Below, one piece after another: positions 1 to 8,036 of a stretch of DNA of 38,748 bases (positions within the stretch are counted from its first letter, which is position 1; each line of letters opens with the position of its first letter). The notes beneath the pieces are model-generated. The model saw nothing but the letters and a program-made list of their open reading frames with translations, had not been told where the DNA came from and searched no databases. Source of the stretch: Vulcanimicrobiota bacterium (GTDB taxonomy: Bacteria > Vulcanimicrobiota > Vulcanimicrobiia > Vulcanimicrobiales > Vulcanimicrobiaceae). The stretch is taken from positions 1 to 38,748 of the forward strand of contig JAFAJV010000016.1 of assembly GCA_019235995.1 (NCBI GenBank). Reading direction: 5' to 3'. A program made the translations under genes and the position numbers.

Positions 1-429
1 AATGTTCCAATTGAACAACGTGTGCAGGATGAACGTGAAGTAGCCTGACCAGCCGACGCTGACGGTCGACGCGCCGAGCGCGTATTCGAGCACAAGACCC
101 CACCCGACGATCCAGGCGAGGAATTCACCCATCGTCGCATACGTGTATGTGTAGGCGCTGCCGGAGATCGGGACCTTACTCGAGACCTCCGCGTAGCAGA
201 GCGCTGCGAGCGCGCTCACGACGCCGGCGACGACGAACGAGAGCGTCAGCGACGGCCCCGCGCGGGTCGCCGAGGCGACCCCGGTCAGTACGAAGATTCC
301 GGTGCCGATGATCGCGCCGATGCCCATTGCGGTGAGCGCCCACGGCCCGAGCGAGCGCTTCAGGCCGTGTTGCTCGTCGCTACCCTCCGCGAGGATTCGC
401 GACAGCGGCTTGACACGTTGCATCAGCAT
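1..429 (-). CDS. APC-family amino-acid permease, N-terminal part (runs off the left edge)
   Basis: The 143 visible residues are the N-terminal third of an amino acid/polyamine permease of the APC superfamily, an inner-membrane secondary transporter. Helix 1 carries the unwound substrate-site motif (GIGAIIGTGIF) and is followed by hydrophobic segments with the family-typical stretches AALCYAE and PISGSAYTY and the sequence FLAWIVGWGLVLEYALG. The ATG at 429 is chosen because AGGAG lies six bases upstream at 436-440. That ribosome site overlaps the stop codon of the DUF4870 gene, so the two are probably co-transcribed. Substrate cannot be told from this fragment. A full-length relative sits at 30549-31967. 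Confidence 0.9.
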   Translation of the reverse strand, partial: MLMQRVKPLSRILAEGSDEQHGLKRSLGPWALTAMGIGAIIGTGIFVLTGVASATRAGPSLTLSFVVAGVVSALAALCYAEVSSKVPISGSAYTYTYATMGEFLAWIVGWGLVLEYALGASTVSVGWSGYFTFILHTLFNWNI

Positions 430-438
430 CGGCAGCTC

Positions 439-867
439 CTAGCGCAAAAAGCGAATGGCGAAGGGGTACGTGTACGGGCGCCCCTCGTTGGCGGCGATCG
501 TTCCCATGATGATGAAGATCAGCGAGAACAGGAGCAGCACCACGGCTGCGATGGCGATCGCGATCCACATCACTCCGAACCCGATCGCGGGAGCGTTCGA
601 GTTGTCCGACGTCGAGTTCACGAGGTAGCCGAGGCTCAGGGCGACGCCGACGAGGATCGCCACGATGCAAAGAATCGAGATCGTGATCTGATAGTTGAGC
701 GACGCCTTGGCGTGCTCGCCGACGAACTCCGATTCGTGACCCTTGATCAAGTACACGATGAGCGGACCGAGCACGTGACCGAAGGGCAGCCCTGCCACGG
801 CGACGAGCGCGCTCAGATGCGCCGCCATCGCCCAATTGCGTTCCTGGGAAGCAATAGGAACTTGCAT
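439..867 (-). CDS. DUF4870 family membrane protein
   Basis: A 142-residue predicted inner-membrane protein. The N-terminal ERNWAMAAHLSAL, followed by PFGHVLGPLIVYLIKG and a basic/acidic loop (FVGEHAKASLNYQ), is the characteristic pattern of the DUF4870 (Tic20-like) family. About three to four hydrophobic segments follow, including a long one near residues 100-120, and the protein ends in YPFAIRFLR. Function in this family is unknown. The ATG at 867 matches the usual family N-terminus; the reading frame extends further upstream but that part is antisense to the oxidoreductase gene and does not look like protein. It ends 9 bases before the permease start. Confidence 0.85.
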   Translation of the reverse strand: MQVPIASQERNWAMAAHLSALVAVAGLPFGHVLGPLIVYLIKGHESEFVGEHAKASLNYQITISILCIVAILVGVALSLGYLVNSTSDNSNAPAIGFGVMWIAIAIAAVVLLLFSLIFIIMGTIAANEGRPYTYPFAIRFLR

Positions 868-927
868 GTGCGGGTATTGTTGAGCGCGCGGAAATGGCCT
901 GCTCCACGCGGCGACGAATCGCGGCGC

Positions 928-2256
928 ATGGACGTGCTCGTCGTCGGCGGCGGGAACGCCGGTTGCGCCGCCGCGCTTGCAGCCGCGCGCCACGGTGCGC
1001 GAACGCTGCTCGCCGAGCGCTACGGTTTTCTCGGCGGCACCGCAACGGCGGCCATGGTCGGACCCTGGATGACGTTTCACTCGGGGAACGAGCGCATCGT
1101 CGGCGGCATAGCGCAGGAGATGGTCGATCGCCTGATGTCTAAGGGCGCCTCTCCCGGGCACCTACCCGACTCGTCCGATTACGTCGCGACGATCACGCCG
1201 TTCGACCCCGAGGTGCACAAGGCGCTGCTCTTCGAGATGATGCGCGAAGCCGGTGTATCGCTCGTGCTTCACGCGTACTTCCTCTCGGCGCTTCTCGAGG
1301 GAGATCGCGTCATCGGCGCGAGGTTTGCGACGGTCGGCGGGGCGCGAGAGTTTCGCGCCTCGGTCGTCATCGATGCGACCGCCGACGCATTCGTCGCGGC
1401 CTCCGCGGGCGTGCCGACGCAGCAGGGCGACGAACGTGGCCGAGTGCAGCCCGCGACGCTGATCTTTCGAGTGAGTCACGTAGACCTCGCGGAGCTCGCC
1501 GCGTATCTGCGCGAGCATCCCGAAGAAATGCGAACGTCGCTTGCGGCGGACCAGATCACGGCTTCGGCCCTCACCGCCGTCGCCGGGCTGTACTCGCTGT
1601 GGAAGCGCGCTCGCGAAGACGGCATCGTCGACGTGCCGCGGGAGCTCGTATCGTTCTTCATCTCGCCCTATCCGGACGAGGTCACCGTCAACATGACGCG
1701 CGTCGTCGACGTCGATCCGCTCGATCCCGACGACCTCACGCGCGCCGAGGTGGAGTCGCGGCTCCAGGCGATGCAACTGCTCGACTTCTTTCGCAGCCGC
1801 GTGCCTGGATTTGGGAACGCGCGCATCGCGGCAACGGGCACGCAGATCGGCATCCGCGAGTCGCGGCGCATCGTCGGACGGTACACGCTCACGCGCGACG
1901 ACGTGTTGCAGGGCCGCAGATTCGGCGACGCCGTGGCGCGCAGCGCGTATCCCATCGATCTTCACAACCCGAGCGGCAGCGGCACGACGACGCATCGCCT
2001 CGCGCCCGGGGAGAGCTACGAGATTCCGTACCGCTGCCTGCTTCCCGTCAACCGTGAGCAGCTGCTCGTGGCGGGCCGCTGCATCTCGACGACGCACGAG
2101 GCCCTCGCCTCGACGCGGCTCACTCCGACCGTCATGACGCTCGGACAGGCCGCGGGAACGGCGGCGGCGCTCGCGTGCGAGGGCGGCCGGCTCGTCGGGG
2201 GAATTGACGGCGGCGAGCTGCGTGCGCGACTCGTCGCCGACGGTGTCGCTCTGTGA
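928..2256 (+). CDS. FAD-dependent oxidoreductase (FAD_oxidored family)
   Basis: A 442-residue flavoprotein. The N-terminus is a Rossmann FAD-binding fold (GGGNAG at residues 7-12, acidic residue ending strand 2 in LLAERYG). Near the C-terminus the segment VAGRCISTTHEALASTR and then MTLGQAAGTAAA is the second FAD-contact region typical of PF12831 proteins. No signal peptide is seen, so it is probably cytoplasmic. The substrate is unknown; family members are often found beside sugar-degradation genes. The ATG at 928 is used because it begins exactly at the Rossmann strand; upstream sequence in frame is antisense to the DUF4870 gene. It heads an operon whose next gene starts at an overlapping GTGA, with an N-acetylglucosamine-type kinase and NanE following, so a role in amino-sugar or uronate oxidation is inferred. 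Confidence 0.85.
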   Translation: MDVLVVGGGNAGCAAALAAARHGARTLLAERYGFLGGTATAAMVGPWMTFHSGNERIVGGIAQEMVDRLMSKGASPGHLPDSSDYVATITPFDPEVHKALLFEMMREAGVSLVLHAYFLSALLEGDRVIGARFATVGGAREFRASVVIDATADAFVAASAGVPTQQGDERGRVQPATLIFRVSHVDLAELAAYLREHPEEMRTSLAADQITASALTAVAGLYSLWKRAREDGIVDVPRELVSFFISPYPDEVTVNMTRVVDVDPLDPDDLTRAEVESRLQAMQLLDFFRSRVPGFGNARIAATGTQIGIRESRRIVGRYTLTRDDVLQGRRFGDAVARSAYPIDLHNPSGSGTTTHRLAPGESYEIPYRCLLPVNREQLLVAGRCISTTHEALASTRLTPTVMTLGQAAGTAAALACEGGRLVGGIDGGELRARLVADGVAL

Positions 2257-2558
2257 CGACGGCGCTCGCGCTCGCGCGTTCCTACGGCGTAGCGGTGCGC
2301 TTTGCGAACCTCGGCGAGTGGGGCGACGCGGAGCTGCGCTCGGAGTACGATCCGTCGATTCCCGAGATTCGTCTCAACCTCGCGGTTGCGGCGCGGCTTC
2401 CGTCCGCACAGCTCGGCGAGTTCGTCGCGCTCGCCGTCGGGCACGAGCTCTACCATCATCGCGAGGCGATCCGCGAGGTGCCGCGGTTACGCGATCGCGG
2501 CGCGCGAGAGTCGGCCGCGGACGGCTTCGCTCGGACGTTGCTGGGACCGAGCGCGTGA
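2253..2558 (+). CDS. Miniature HExxH metallopeptidase-like protein
   Basis: A 101-residue protein with the zinc-peptidase motif HELYH (H64, E65, H68) and, 18 residues later, ESAADGFA (E86 to A93). That arrangement resembles the HExxH plus ExxAxxFA layout of ImmA/IrrE-type (DUF955-like) peptidases, in which the second Glu/Asp helps bind zinc. It is shorter than usual family members and has no DNA-binding domain or signal peptide. Start GTG at 2253 overlaps the upstream stop as GTGA, and the stop overlaps the next gene's GTG in the same way, so translation is coupled on both sides. That coupling argues the gene is real. Function unknown; a regulatory or processing protease for the operon is only a guess. 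Confidence 0.7.
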   Translation: MTTALALARSYGVAVRFANLGEWGDAELRSEYDPSIPEIRLNLAVAARLPSAQLGEFVALAVGHELYHHREAIREVPRLRDRGARESAADGFARTLLGPSA

Positions 2559-3466
2559 CGATCCTCGCCGCCGGGATCGACGGAGGCCAGAGCTCCACGG
2601 TCGCGGTCGTCGGGGACGAGCGCGGGCGCATCCTGGGCCGCGGTACGAGCGGGCCGTCCGACGAGATCGGCGCCGGCGCCGAGTCGACGCGGTTGCGCGA
2701 TGCGCTGCGCGACGCGTTGGAGGACGCGCTGCATCACGCCGGGCTCGCGCGCGGCACGCGCTGCGACGCCGTCGTGGCCGGGATCAGCGGTTACAACGGC
2801 CGCGTCTACGGGCGCCCACCCGAGCTGACTGCGGGCCGCGTCGTGCTGATGCACGACACGCCGATCGCGCACGCCGGAGCGCTCGCTGGACGCAACGGCG
2901 TCGTCGTGATCGCCGGCACGGGCTCGGTCGCGTATACGCGCGATCGCGAAGGCGCGGCGCACGTCTTCGGCGGGTGGGGGTTTCTGTTCGGCGACGAGGG
3001 CAGCGCGTTTCGCATCGCGCGCGATGCGCTCGCCGAGCTGATGCGCGCCGCCGACGACGGCGACCCGTCGACGGCCGAAGAGCTGCGCGCGGCAGGCGAA
3101 TTCTTTGAGGCGGGTTCGCTGCGCGAGATCGCGCGGCGATTCTACCACGGCGAGATCTCCCGCGACCGGCTCGCGGCTTTCGCTCCCGTCGCGCTGCGGT
3201 TCGAACGCGTCAGAGCCGCGGCGAACCGAGGCGCGGATCGGCTCGCCGGTCTCGCGTGTCGCGCGATCGGCGCCGGAGGCGTCGCGCGCGTGGGTCTCTC
3301 CGGCGGAGTCTTCCGGGACGCGGGTTTTCGTTCGCGGGTCAGTGACGGAATCCGATCGCTCGTCGCCTGTGCCGACGTGTTTGAGGCGCGTTATGACGCC
3401 GCCGGCGGCGCCCTGCTGCTGGCCTATCGCGAGCTCGGCATCGAGCCGGAGCGGCTCACGCAGTGA
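2555..3466 (+). CDS. N-acetylglucosamine kinase-type ATPase (BadF/BadG/BcrA/BcrD family)
   Basis: A 303-residue cytoplasmic sugar kinase of the ASKHA fold. The first phosphate loop is GIDGGQSST (around residues 7-15), the second is IAGTGSVAY (near residue 130) followed by GGWGFLFGDEGSAF, the signature of the N-acetylglucosamine kinase branch. A C-terminal adenosine motif region, GLSGGVF, is also present. It probably phosphorylates N-acetylglucosamine, glucosamine or N-acetylmannosamine at O6. The start is GTG at 2555, overlapping the preceding stop codon. The following gene encodes NanE, which uses N-acetylmannosamine 6-phosphate, so the pair fits salvage of amino sugars from peptidoglycan, chitin or sialic acid. 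The substrate is inferred from family and context. Confidence 0.85.
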   Translation: MTILAAGIDGGQSSTVAVVGDERGRILGRGTSGPSDEIGAGAESTRLRDALRDALEDALHHAGLARGTRCDAVVAGISGYNGRVYGRPPELTAGRVVLMHDTPIAHAGALAGRNGVVVIAGTGSVAYTRDREGAAHVFGGWGFLFGDEGSAFRIARDALAELMRAADDGDPSTAEELRAAGEFFEAGSLREIARRFYHGEISRDRLAAFAPVALRFERVRAAANRGADRLAGLACRAIGAGGVARVGLSGGVFRDAGFRSRVSDGIRSLVACADVFEARYDAAGGALLLAYRELGIEPERLTQ

Positions 3467-4140
3467 CGACGTTGGAAAGCCTGCGCGGCGGACTAATCGT
3501 CTCGGTGCAGGCGTGGCGAGGTTCGGCGCTCGACGATCCGCACGTCATCGCTGCGATGGCGCAAGCCGCTCAAGAGGGGGGCGCCGTGGCGGTCCGCGTC
3601 GCCGGCTTGGACGACCTGCGGGCGGTGCGCGCACGCGTGGCGCTGCCGGTGATCGGCCTAATCAAGCGCGAGTATGCCGGCTTCAAACCCTACATCACGC
3701 CGACGCTCGCCGAGGTGCACGCGGTGATTGCCTCGGGCGCCGAGATCGTGGCGTTCGACGCGACACAGCGTCGCCGCCCCGACGGCGCGGACTCGGCAGG
3801 CGTGATCGCGGCGATTCATGCGGCCGGCCGCGTCGCGCTGGCGGACTGCGCGACGCCGGCCGATGCGCGGGCGGCGCGCGAGGCGGGCGCTGATGCGGTG
3901 GCGACGACGCTGTGCGGGTATACGGCGGAGACGAGGGGAGCGGCACTGCCGGCGCTCGACGTCGTGGCTGAGCTTGCGCGATCCGGTGGCTTCACGATCT
4001 GCGAAGGAGGGATACGTTCGCCGCGGGATGTGCGTGCGGCGCTCGACGCGGGAGCGGATGCCGTCGTGGTCGGGACGGCGATTACCAACGTCGATTGGCT
4101 GGTCAGGGAGTTTGCAGGGGCCGCCGACAGACTCTCTTAA
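3463..4140 (+). CDS. nanE: N-acetylmannosamine-6-phosphate 2-epimerase
   Basis: A 225-residue TIM-barrel protein of the NanE family, interconverting N-acetylmannosamine 6-phosphate and N-acetylglucosamine 6-phosphate. The N-terminal LRGGLIVSVQA, the IGLIKREY strand (K68), the FDATQRRRPDG segment and ICEGGIRSP (E181, family catalytic acid) are all present, and the C-terminal phosphate site ADAVVVGTAIT is intact. Length is normal for the family. GTG at 3463 overlaps the kinase stop codon as GTGA, making it the fourth and last member of the coupled operon. No sialate lyase, deacetylase or deaminase gene is in the window, so the rest of the route must be encoded elsewhere. Confidence 0.93.
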   Translation: MTTLESLRGGLIVSVQAWRGSALDDPHVIAAMAQAAQEGGAVAVRVAGLDDLRAVRARVALPVIGLIKREYAGFKPYITPTLAEVHAVIASGAEIVAFDATQRRRPDGADSAGVIAAIHAAGRVALADCATPADARAAREAGADAVATTLCGYTAETRGAALPALDVVAELARSGGFTICEGGIRSPRDVRAALDAGADAVVVGTAITNVDWLVREFAGAADRLS

Positions 4141-4208
4141 CAGCCCGTTTAGTCGACGCGCGCCGAGCGCGCGGAATTCTATAGTAGACCTGGGGAGAGA
4201 GCTTTCTT

Positions 4209-5303
4209 TTGGTTGAGAACACGGTGCAGCCCGTCCGGCTCGGCCGGGGCTTTTGGACGGTCACGGCGATCCTGGCCATACTGGCCGTGGGAGCGATCGT
4301 CTTCTGGTATGAGTTTCCTCTCGAGAAGTATCTCCCCGAGGCGATCGTTACGGCGCGCCAGGTCGACACGCTCTTCCGCTTCATGGCAGCGACGGGCAGC
4401 GCGCTCTATATCTTCGTCGGCGGATATCTGCTGTATTTCAGCATCGCATTCCGCGCGAAGGCGACGGACCCGCCCGATGCAATCGGCGTGCAGATCCACG
4501 ACAACCACAAGCTCGAGTTCTGGTGGACGGTGATCCCGGCGCTCTTCGTGGTGCTGCTCTCGATCGTGAGCGTCCGGATCTGGTACGAGATCATGCTCGA
4601 GCCCGAGAACGGGGTGGTCGTCGAGGCGATCGGCCACCAGTTCTACTTCTCGTTCCGCTATCCGCAGATCAACGGCGAGGTCACCGACGAGATGCACCTC
4701 CCGCGGGGCGTGCCCGTGACGCTGAACCTGACGTCGGCCGACGTGATTCACGGATTCTGGGTGCCGGCGATGCGCCTCAAGAACGACACCGTGCCGGGCC
4801 TCGTTACCACGATCCGCTTCACGCCGCGGCTCGACGGTCGCTATCGCATCATCTGCACGCAGTTCTGCGGCGTGCTTCACAGCGAGATGGATAAGCAGGC
4901 GCTCGTGATCGAGGAGAAGCCGGCGTTCGACAAGTGGTACAAGGGCTGGCAGCAGAGAAACGCGCACACGAGCAACGCGCTACCGGCCGCCGGCGGCCAG
5001 GCGGTCGCGCTTCAGGGCGGCAGCGCGCCGGCCGGCCAGCAGATGTTCGCGCAGAAGTGCTCGGCGTGCCACAAGATCGCGCCGTTCGACGAGAAAGTGG
5101 TCGGTCCGGGGCTCAAGGGCGTGCTGCACGACCCGGCCCATCCCAACTTGGTCAACGGGCAGCCGGCGACTCCGGAAAACGTCGCCGCGATCCTGCAGAA
5201 CGGCTATACCGGCAGCATGGGAACGATGCCGAACGCGACAGCGAACGGCCTGTCTGCGCAGGACATCGCGAATTTGGTCGCATTTCTCGACTCACTGAAA
5301 TGA
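4209..5303 (+). CDS. ctaC: Cytochrome c oxidase subunit II with fused cytochrome c (caa3 type)
   Basis: A 364-residue subunit II of a heme-copper oxidase. Hydrophobic helices lie near residues 16-33, 58-80 and 104-124; the first may act as signal anchor. The periplasmic cupredoxin domain binds the CuA centre through H181, C216, C220, H224 and M227 (motif CTQFCGVLHSEM). A class I cytochrome c domain follows, with heme motif CSACH (C284, C287, H288) and probable axial M340. It accepts electrons from soluble cytochrome c or directly from the quinol:cytochrome c reductase and passes them to subunit I. The TTG at 4209 is chosen for the GGGGAGAGA ribosome site at 4192-4200; a GTG at 4224 is the alternative. 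It opens the oxidase operon. Confidence 0.95.
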   Translation: MVENTVQPVRLGRGFWTVTAILAILAVGAIVFWYEFPLEKYLPEAIVTARQVDTLFRFMAATGSALYIFVGGYLLYFSIAFRAKATDPPDAIGVQIHDNHKLEFWWTVIPALFVVLLSIVSVRIWYEIMLEPENGVVVEAIGHQFYFSFRYPQINGEVTDEMHLPRGVPVTLNLTSADVIHGFWVPAMRLKNDTVPGLVTTIRFTPRLDGRYRIICTQFCGVLHSEMDKQALVIEEKPAFDKWYKGWQQRNAHTSNALPAAGGQAVALQGGSAPAGQQMFAQKCSACHKIAPFDEKVVGPGLKGVLHDPAHPNLVNGQPATPENVAAILQNGYTGSMGTMPNATANGLSAQDIANLVAFLDSLK

Positions 5304-5319
5304 TACAATCGAAAGAATT

Positions 5320-6993
5320 ATGGCAGTAGCAGCGGTTTCAGCCGGCGGGATCGCCGATCATATTCATCCGGAGCCTCAGGGGTTCGTCCGGCGATACGTC
5401 TTTTCGCTCGACCACAAGATCATCGGCATCCAGTATCTCATCACCGCCTTCGTGTTCTTCATGCTGGCGGGCTTGCTGGCCGAGGCGATCCGCACGCAGC
5501 TGCTCAATCCCAACGGCGGCTTCGTCGCCGCCGACACCTACAACGAGATCTACAGCATCCACGGCAGCACCATGGTCTGGCTGGTCATCATCCCGATGCT
5601 GACGGGCGGCTTCGGCAACCTCGTCTTCCCGCTGCAGATCGGGGCGCGCGACGTCGCGTTTCCGTGGCTCAACATGCTGAGCTTCTGGATCTTCCCGGTC
5701 TCCGGCCTGATGCTGTTCTCGTCGTTCCTGATGGGCGCGCCGACCGCGGGCTGGATGGAGTATCCGCCGGTCTCGCTGCAGGGCGCCGCCGGGACGTCGA
5801 TGTGGGCCGCGGCGATCTTCCTCGTCGGCGTGAGCTCGACGATGACGGGGCTGAACTTCCTCGTCACGATCCTCAAGATGCGGGCGCCCGGCATGACCTT
5901 CACACGCATGCCGCTTTTCGTGTGGGGACAGTTTGCGACGGCCCCCCTGCTGATGATCGCGACGACCGCCCTCGCCGCGGCCCTCGCCGCCCTCTTCATC
6001 AACCGCGTCTTCGGCGTGCCGTTCTTCGACCCGACCAAGGGCGGCAGCCCGGTGATGTGGCAGCACATGTTCTGGTTCTACTCGCATCCCGCCGTCTACA
6101 TCATGATCCTGCCGGCGTTCGGCATCATCTCCGAGGTGCTGCCGACCTTTGCGCGCAAGCCGATCTTCGGCTACAAGCTGATCGCGTTTTCGTCGATGGC
6201 GATCGCGCTGACCGGCTTCATGGTCTGGGCGCACCACATGTTCACGTCGGGGCTCGCGCCGTTCTTGCAGCTTCCCTTCATGATCATCACGTTCGTGATC
6301 GGCGTGCCGACCGGAATCAAGATCTTCTCGTGGACCGCCACGCTCTGGGGCGGCAAGATCCACTACAATACCGCGATGCTCTTCGCCATCGGATTCGTCG
6401 GGCTGTTCACGATCGGCGGCATCACCGGCATCTTCCTCGCGGCGATTCCATACGATCTCCACGTGCACGGCACGTACTTCATCGTTGCGCACCTCCACTA
6501 CGTGCTCGTGGGCGGCAGCCTCATGGGCGTGTTCGCCGGCATGTACTATTGGTTCCCCAAGATGTCGGGGCGCGTGCTGAACGAGACGCTCGGCAAGCTG
6601 CACTTCTGGCTGTTCTTCATCGGCTTCAACCTGACGTTCTTGCCGATGCACTGGCTGGGCATCGAGGGTATGCCGCGCGAAGTCGCGACGTACGACCCGC
6701 AGTTCGCGTTCTTGAACCAGTTCGCGTCCTACGCCTCGTACCTGATGACCTTCGCGATCTTGATATTCTTCGTCAACGTGATCTGGAGCATCCGCAACGG
6801 CAAGCGTTCCGGCCCCAACCCCTGGGGAGCGCGGACGCTCGAGTGGCAGATACCGTCGCCGCCGAACTACTACAACTTCAAGCACGTCCCGACCGTGTAC
6901 GGTCTGCCGTACGACTTCAGCCAGCCGTTGCCGTACAAGGGGCTTGACGAAGAACTGACGGACGCGCCGCCCGTGGCCGCGGGAGCGCATTGA
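5320..6993 (+). CDS. ctaD: Cytochrome c oxidase subunit I (A2-type heme-copper oxidase)
   Basis: A 557-residue, roughly 12-helix catalytic subunit that reduces oxygen to water and pumps protons. Metal ligands are in place: low-spin heme a by H81 and H393, heme a3 by H391, CuB by H256, H305 and H306, with the cross-linked Y260. The K-channel has T331 and K334. The D-channel entrance D111 and N118 are present, but the helix VI motif reads YSHPAVY (residues 254-260) rather than the HPEVY with glutamate of A1 oxidases. This Tyr-Ser replacement defines the A2 group, as in Rhodothermus. It starts 16 bases after ctaC and overlaps ctaE by one base. Confidence 0.97.
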   Translation: MAVAAVSAGGIADHIHPEPQGFVRRYVFSLDHKIIGIQYLITAFVFFMLAGLLAEAIRTQLLNPNGGFVAADTYNEIYSIHGSTMVWLVIIPMLTGGFGNLVFPLQIGARDVAFPWLNMLSFWIFPVSGLMLFSSFLMGAPTAGWMEYPPVSLQGAAGTSMWAAAIFLVGVSSTMTGLNFLVTILKMRAPGMTFTRMPLFVWGQFATAPLLMIATTALAAALAALFINRVFGVPFFDPTKGGSPVMWQHMFWFYSHPAVYIMILPAFGIISEVLPTFARKPIFGYKLIAFSSMAIALTGFMVWAHHMFTSGLAPFLQLPFMIITFVIGVPTGIKIFSWTATLWGGKIHYNTAMLFAIGFVGLFTIGGITGIFLAAIPYDLHVHGTYFIVAHLHYVLVGGSLMGVFAGMYYWFPKMSGRVLNETLGKLHFWLFFIGFNLTFLPMHWLGIEGMPREVATYDPQFAFLNQFASYASYLMTFAILIFFVNVIWSIRNGKRSGPNPWGARTLEWQIPSPPNYYNFKHVPTVYGLPYDFSQPLPYKGLDEELTDAPPVAAGAH

Positions 6994-7607
6994 TGACGGC
7001 CGCATCGCTGCCGCTCGACTCGCACGGAAACGTCGATCAGCTCTACATCGAGACCCGCGAGCTGCGGCTGCAGGGCTTCCTGCTCTTCCTGGTCAGCGAC
7101 TGCGTGCTGTTCGCCTCCTTCATATTCGCCTATCTCTATCTGCGCAACAGCGGACAAGGCTGGCCGCCGCCGGGTATCCAGCGTCTCGACGTCGCGTTCG
7201 CGGCCTGGAACTCCGTCGTGCTGTTCGGGTCGGGGGCGACCATGCACTACGCGCTCGAGAACTTCAAGCACGGCAACTTCATGCGCTACATGTGGTTCCT
7301 GCTGGCGACGATCGTGCTCGGCGCGGGCTTCCTCGGCGGACAGGCCTACGAGTACACCCATCTCATCTACGGCGAGCACGTGACGTGGTGGGGCAGCGGC
7401 ATCTTCGGCGCATCGTTCTTCACGCTCACCGGCATGCACGGGATGCACGTGTTCATCGGCGTGTGCTATCTCACGGTACTCGTGCTGCAGTCGGCAGCCG
7501 GGGTCTACACGCGCGGCAAGTTCTTCGGGATCACGGCCGGTACGCTGTACTGGCACTTCGTCGACGTGATCTGGGTCGTGCTCTTCTCGATCTTTTACCT
7601 TCTATAA
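6993..7607 (+). CDS. ctaE: Cytochrome c oxidase subunit III
   Basis: A 204-residue membrane protein with about five transmembrane helices, the short form of oxidase subunit III that lacks the first two helices of the mitochondrial protein. Typical features are the FLVSDCVLFASFIFAYLYLR helix, the glutamate in QAYEYTHL, the TGMHGMHVFIG helix and the terminal YWHFVDVIWVVLF. It stabilises subunit I and its D-channel. The ATG at 6993 is chosen because it overlaps the ctaD stop as TGATG and has GGGAG seven bases upstream; a TTG one codon earlier is also possible. The stop codon runs into the ribosome site of the next small gene. Confidence 0.95.
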   Translation: MTAASLPLDSHGNVDQLYIETRELRLQGFLLFLVSDCVLFASFIFAYLYLRNSGQGWPPPGIQRLDVAFAAWNSVVLFGSGATMHYALENFKHGNFMRYMWFLLATIVLGAGFLGGQAYEYTHLIYGEHVTWWGSGIFGASFFTLTGMHGMHVFIGVCYLTVLVLQSAAGVYTRGKFFGITAGTLYWHFVDVIWVVLFSIFYLL

Positions 7608-7616
7608 GGAGCGAAC

Positions 7617-7823
7617 GTGAACGCAGCGCTGATTGAACGGTTGGGCGCGGTCATCGCGGGGATCGTCGTCGGAGTCGTCGCGTTCTACGCTCTCTACAAG
7701 GATTGGCACGCGACCGGTGTCGAGAACCAAGTCTTCAAGCTGATGCTCCTCCTGCTCGGCATCGGGGCGATTCTCGCGCTCCTGGCGGGCCTCAACGTCG
7801 TCGGCTTCGCGCCGAAGGGATAG
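7617..7823 (+). CDS. Small two-helix membrane protein in the oxidase operon
   Basis: A 68-residue protein with two predicted transmembrane helices (about residues 8-27 and 42-62). It starts at GTG with AAGGAG at 7606-7611, one of the clearest ribosome sites in the window, directly after the ctaE stop. By position it could be a subunit IV-like or assembly peptide of the caa3 oxidase, but no sequence match to a named subunit IV family is recognised. The strong ribosome site, the operon position and a clean hydrophobic pattern support it as a real gene. Confidence 0.75.
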   Translation: MNAALIERLGAVIAGIVVGVVAFYALYKDWHATGVENQVFKLMLLLLGIGAILALLAGLNVVGFAPKG

Positions 7824-7832
7824 CCATTCACC

Positions 7833-8036
7833 ATGATCGTTCGCGACGACGAGTATCTCGACTTTAGCAAGGTTCCCGAGAGCCGCGGCGTGCCGGTGGC
7901 GCTCTATCGCGTCCTCGTCGTCGGCTTGGTGGTCATCTTCGCGATCGGAGGAGCCGTTGTGATGCTCTCCGGCTACGGCCACCACTGGCCCTCGAACACG
8001 ACGCTGCGCGTCCCGCTCAACAACCCTGCGCCGTAA
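7833..8036 (+). CDS. Small single-helix membrane protein, last gene of the oxidase operon
   Basis: A 67-residue protein with one strong transmembrane helix (about residues 26-47, ALYRVLVVGLVVIFAIGG region) flanked by a polar acidic N-terminus and a short C-terminal tail rich in polar residues. It begins at ATG nine bases after the preceding small gene and ends 12 bases before the convergent propeller gene. A role as an accessory oxidase subunit is inferred from position alone; no family was recognised. Confidence 0.65.
   Translation: MIVRDDEYLDFSKVPESRGVPVALYRVLVVGLVVIFAIGGAVVMLSGYGHHWPSNTTLRVPLNNPAP

Noticed and set aside
367-927. Upstream extension of the FAD oxidoreductase frame to position 367
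   Set aside because: The extra 187 codons are antisense to the DUF4870 gene and do not look like protein; the Rossmann fold begins at ATG 928.
4150-4175. Hairpin CGCGC/GCGCG after nanE as a rho-independent terminator
   Set aside because: Only a five-pair stem and no T tract; such repeats are expected by chance in this GC-rich DNA.
5338-7005. Long open frame on the minus strand opposite cytochrome oxidase subunit I
   Set aside because: It is the antisense of ctaD, has the Arg/His/Glu-rich composition of GC-driven antisense frames and no recognisable domain; ctaD itself is unambiguous.
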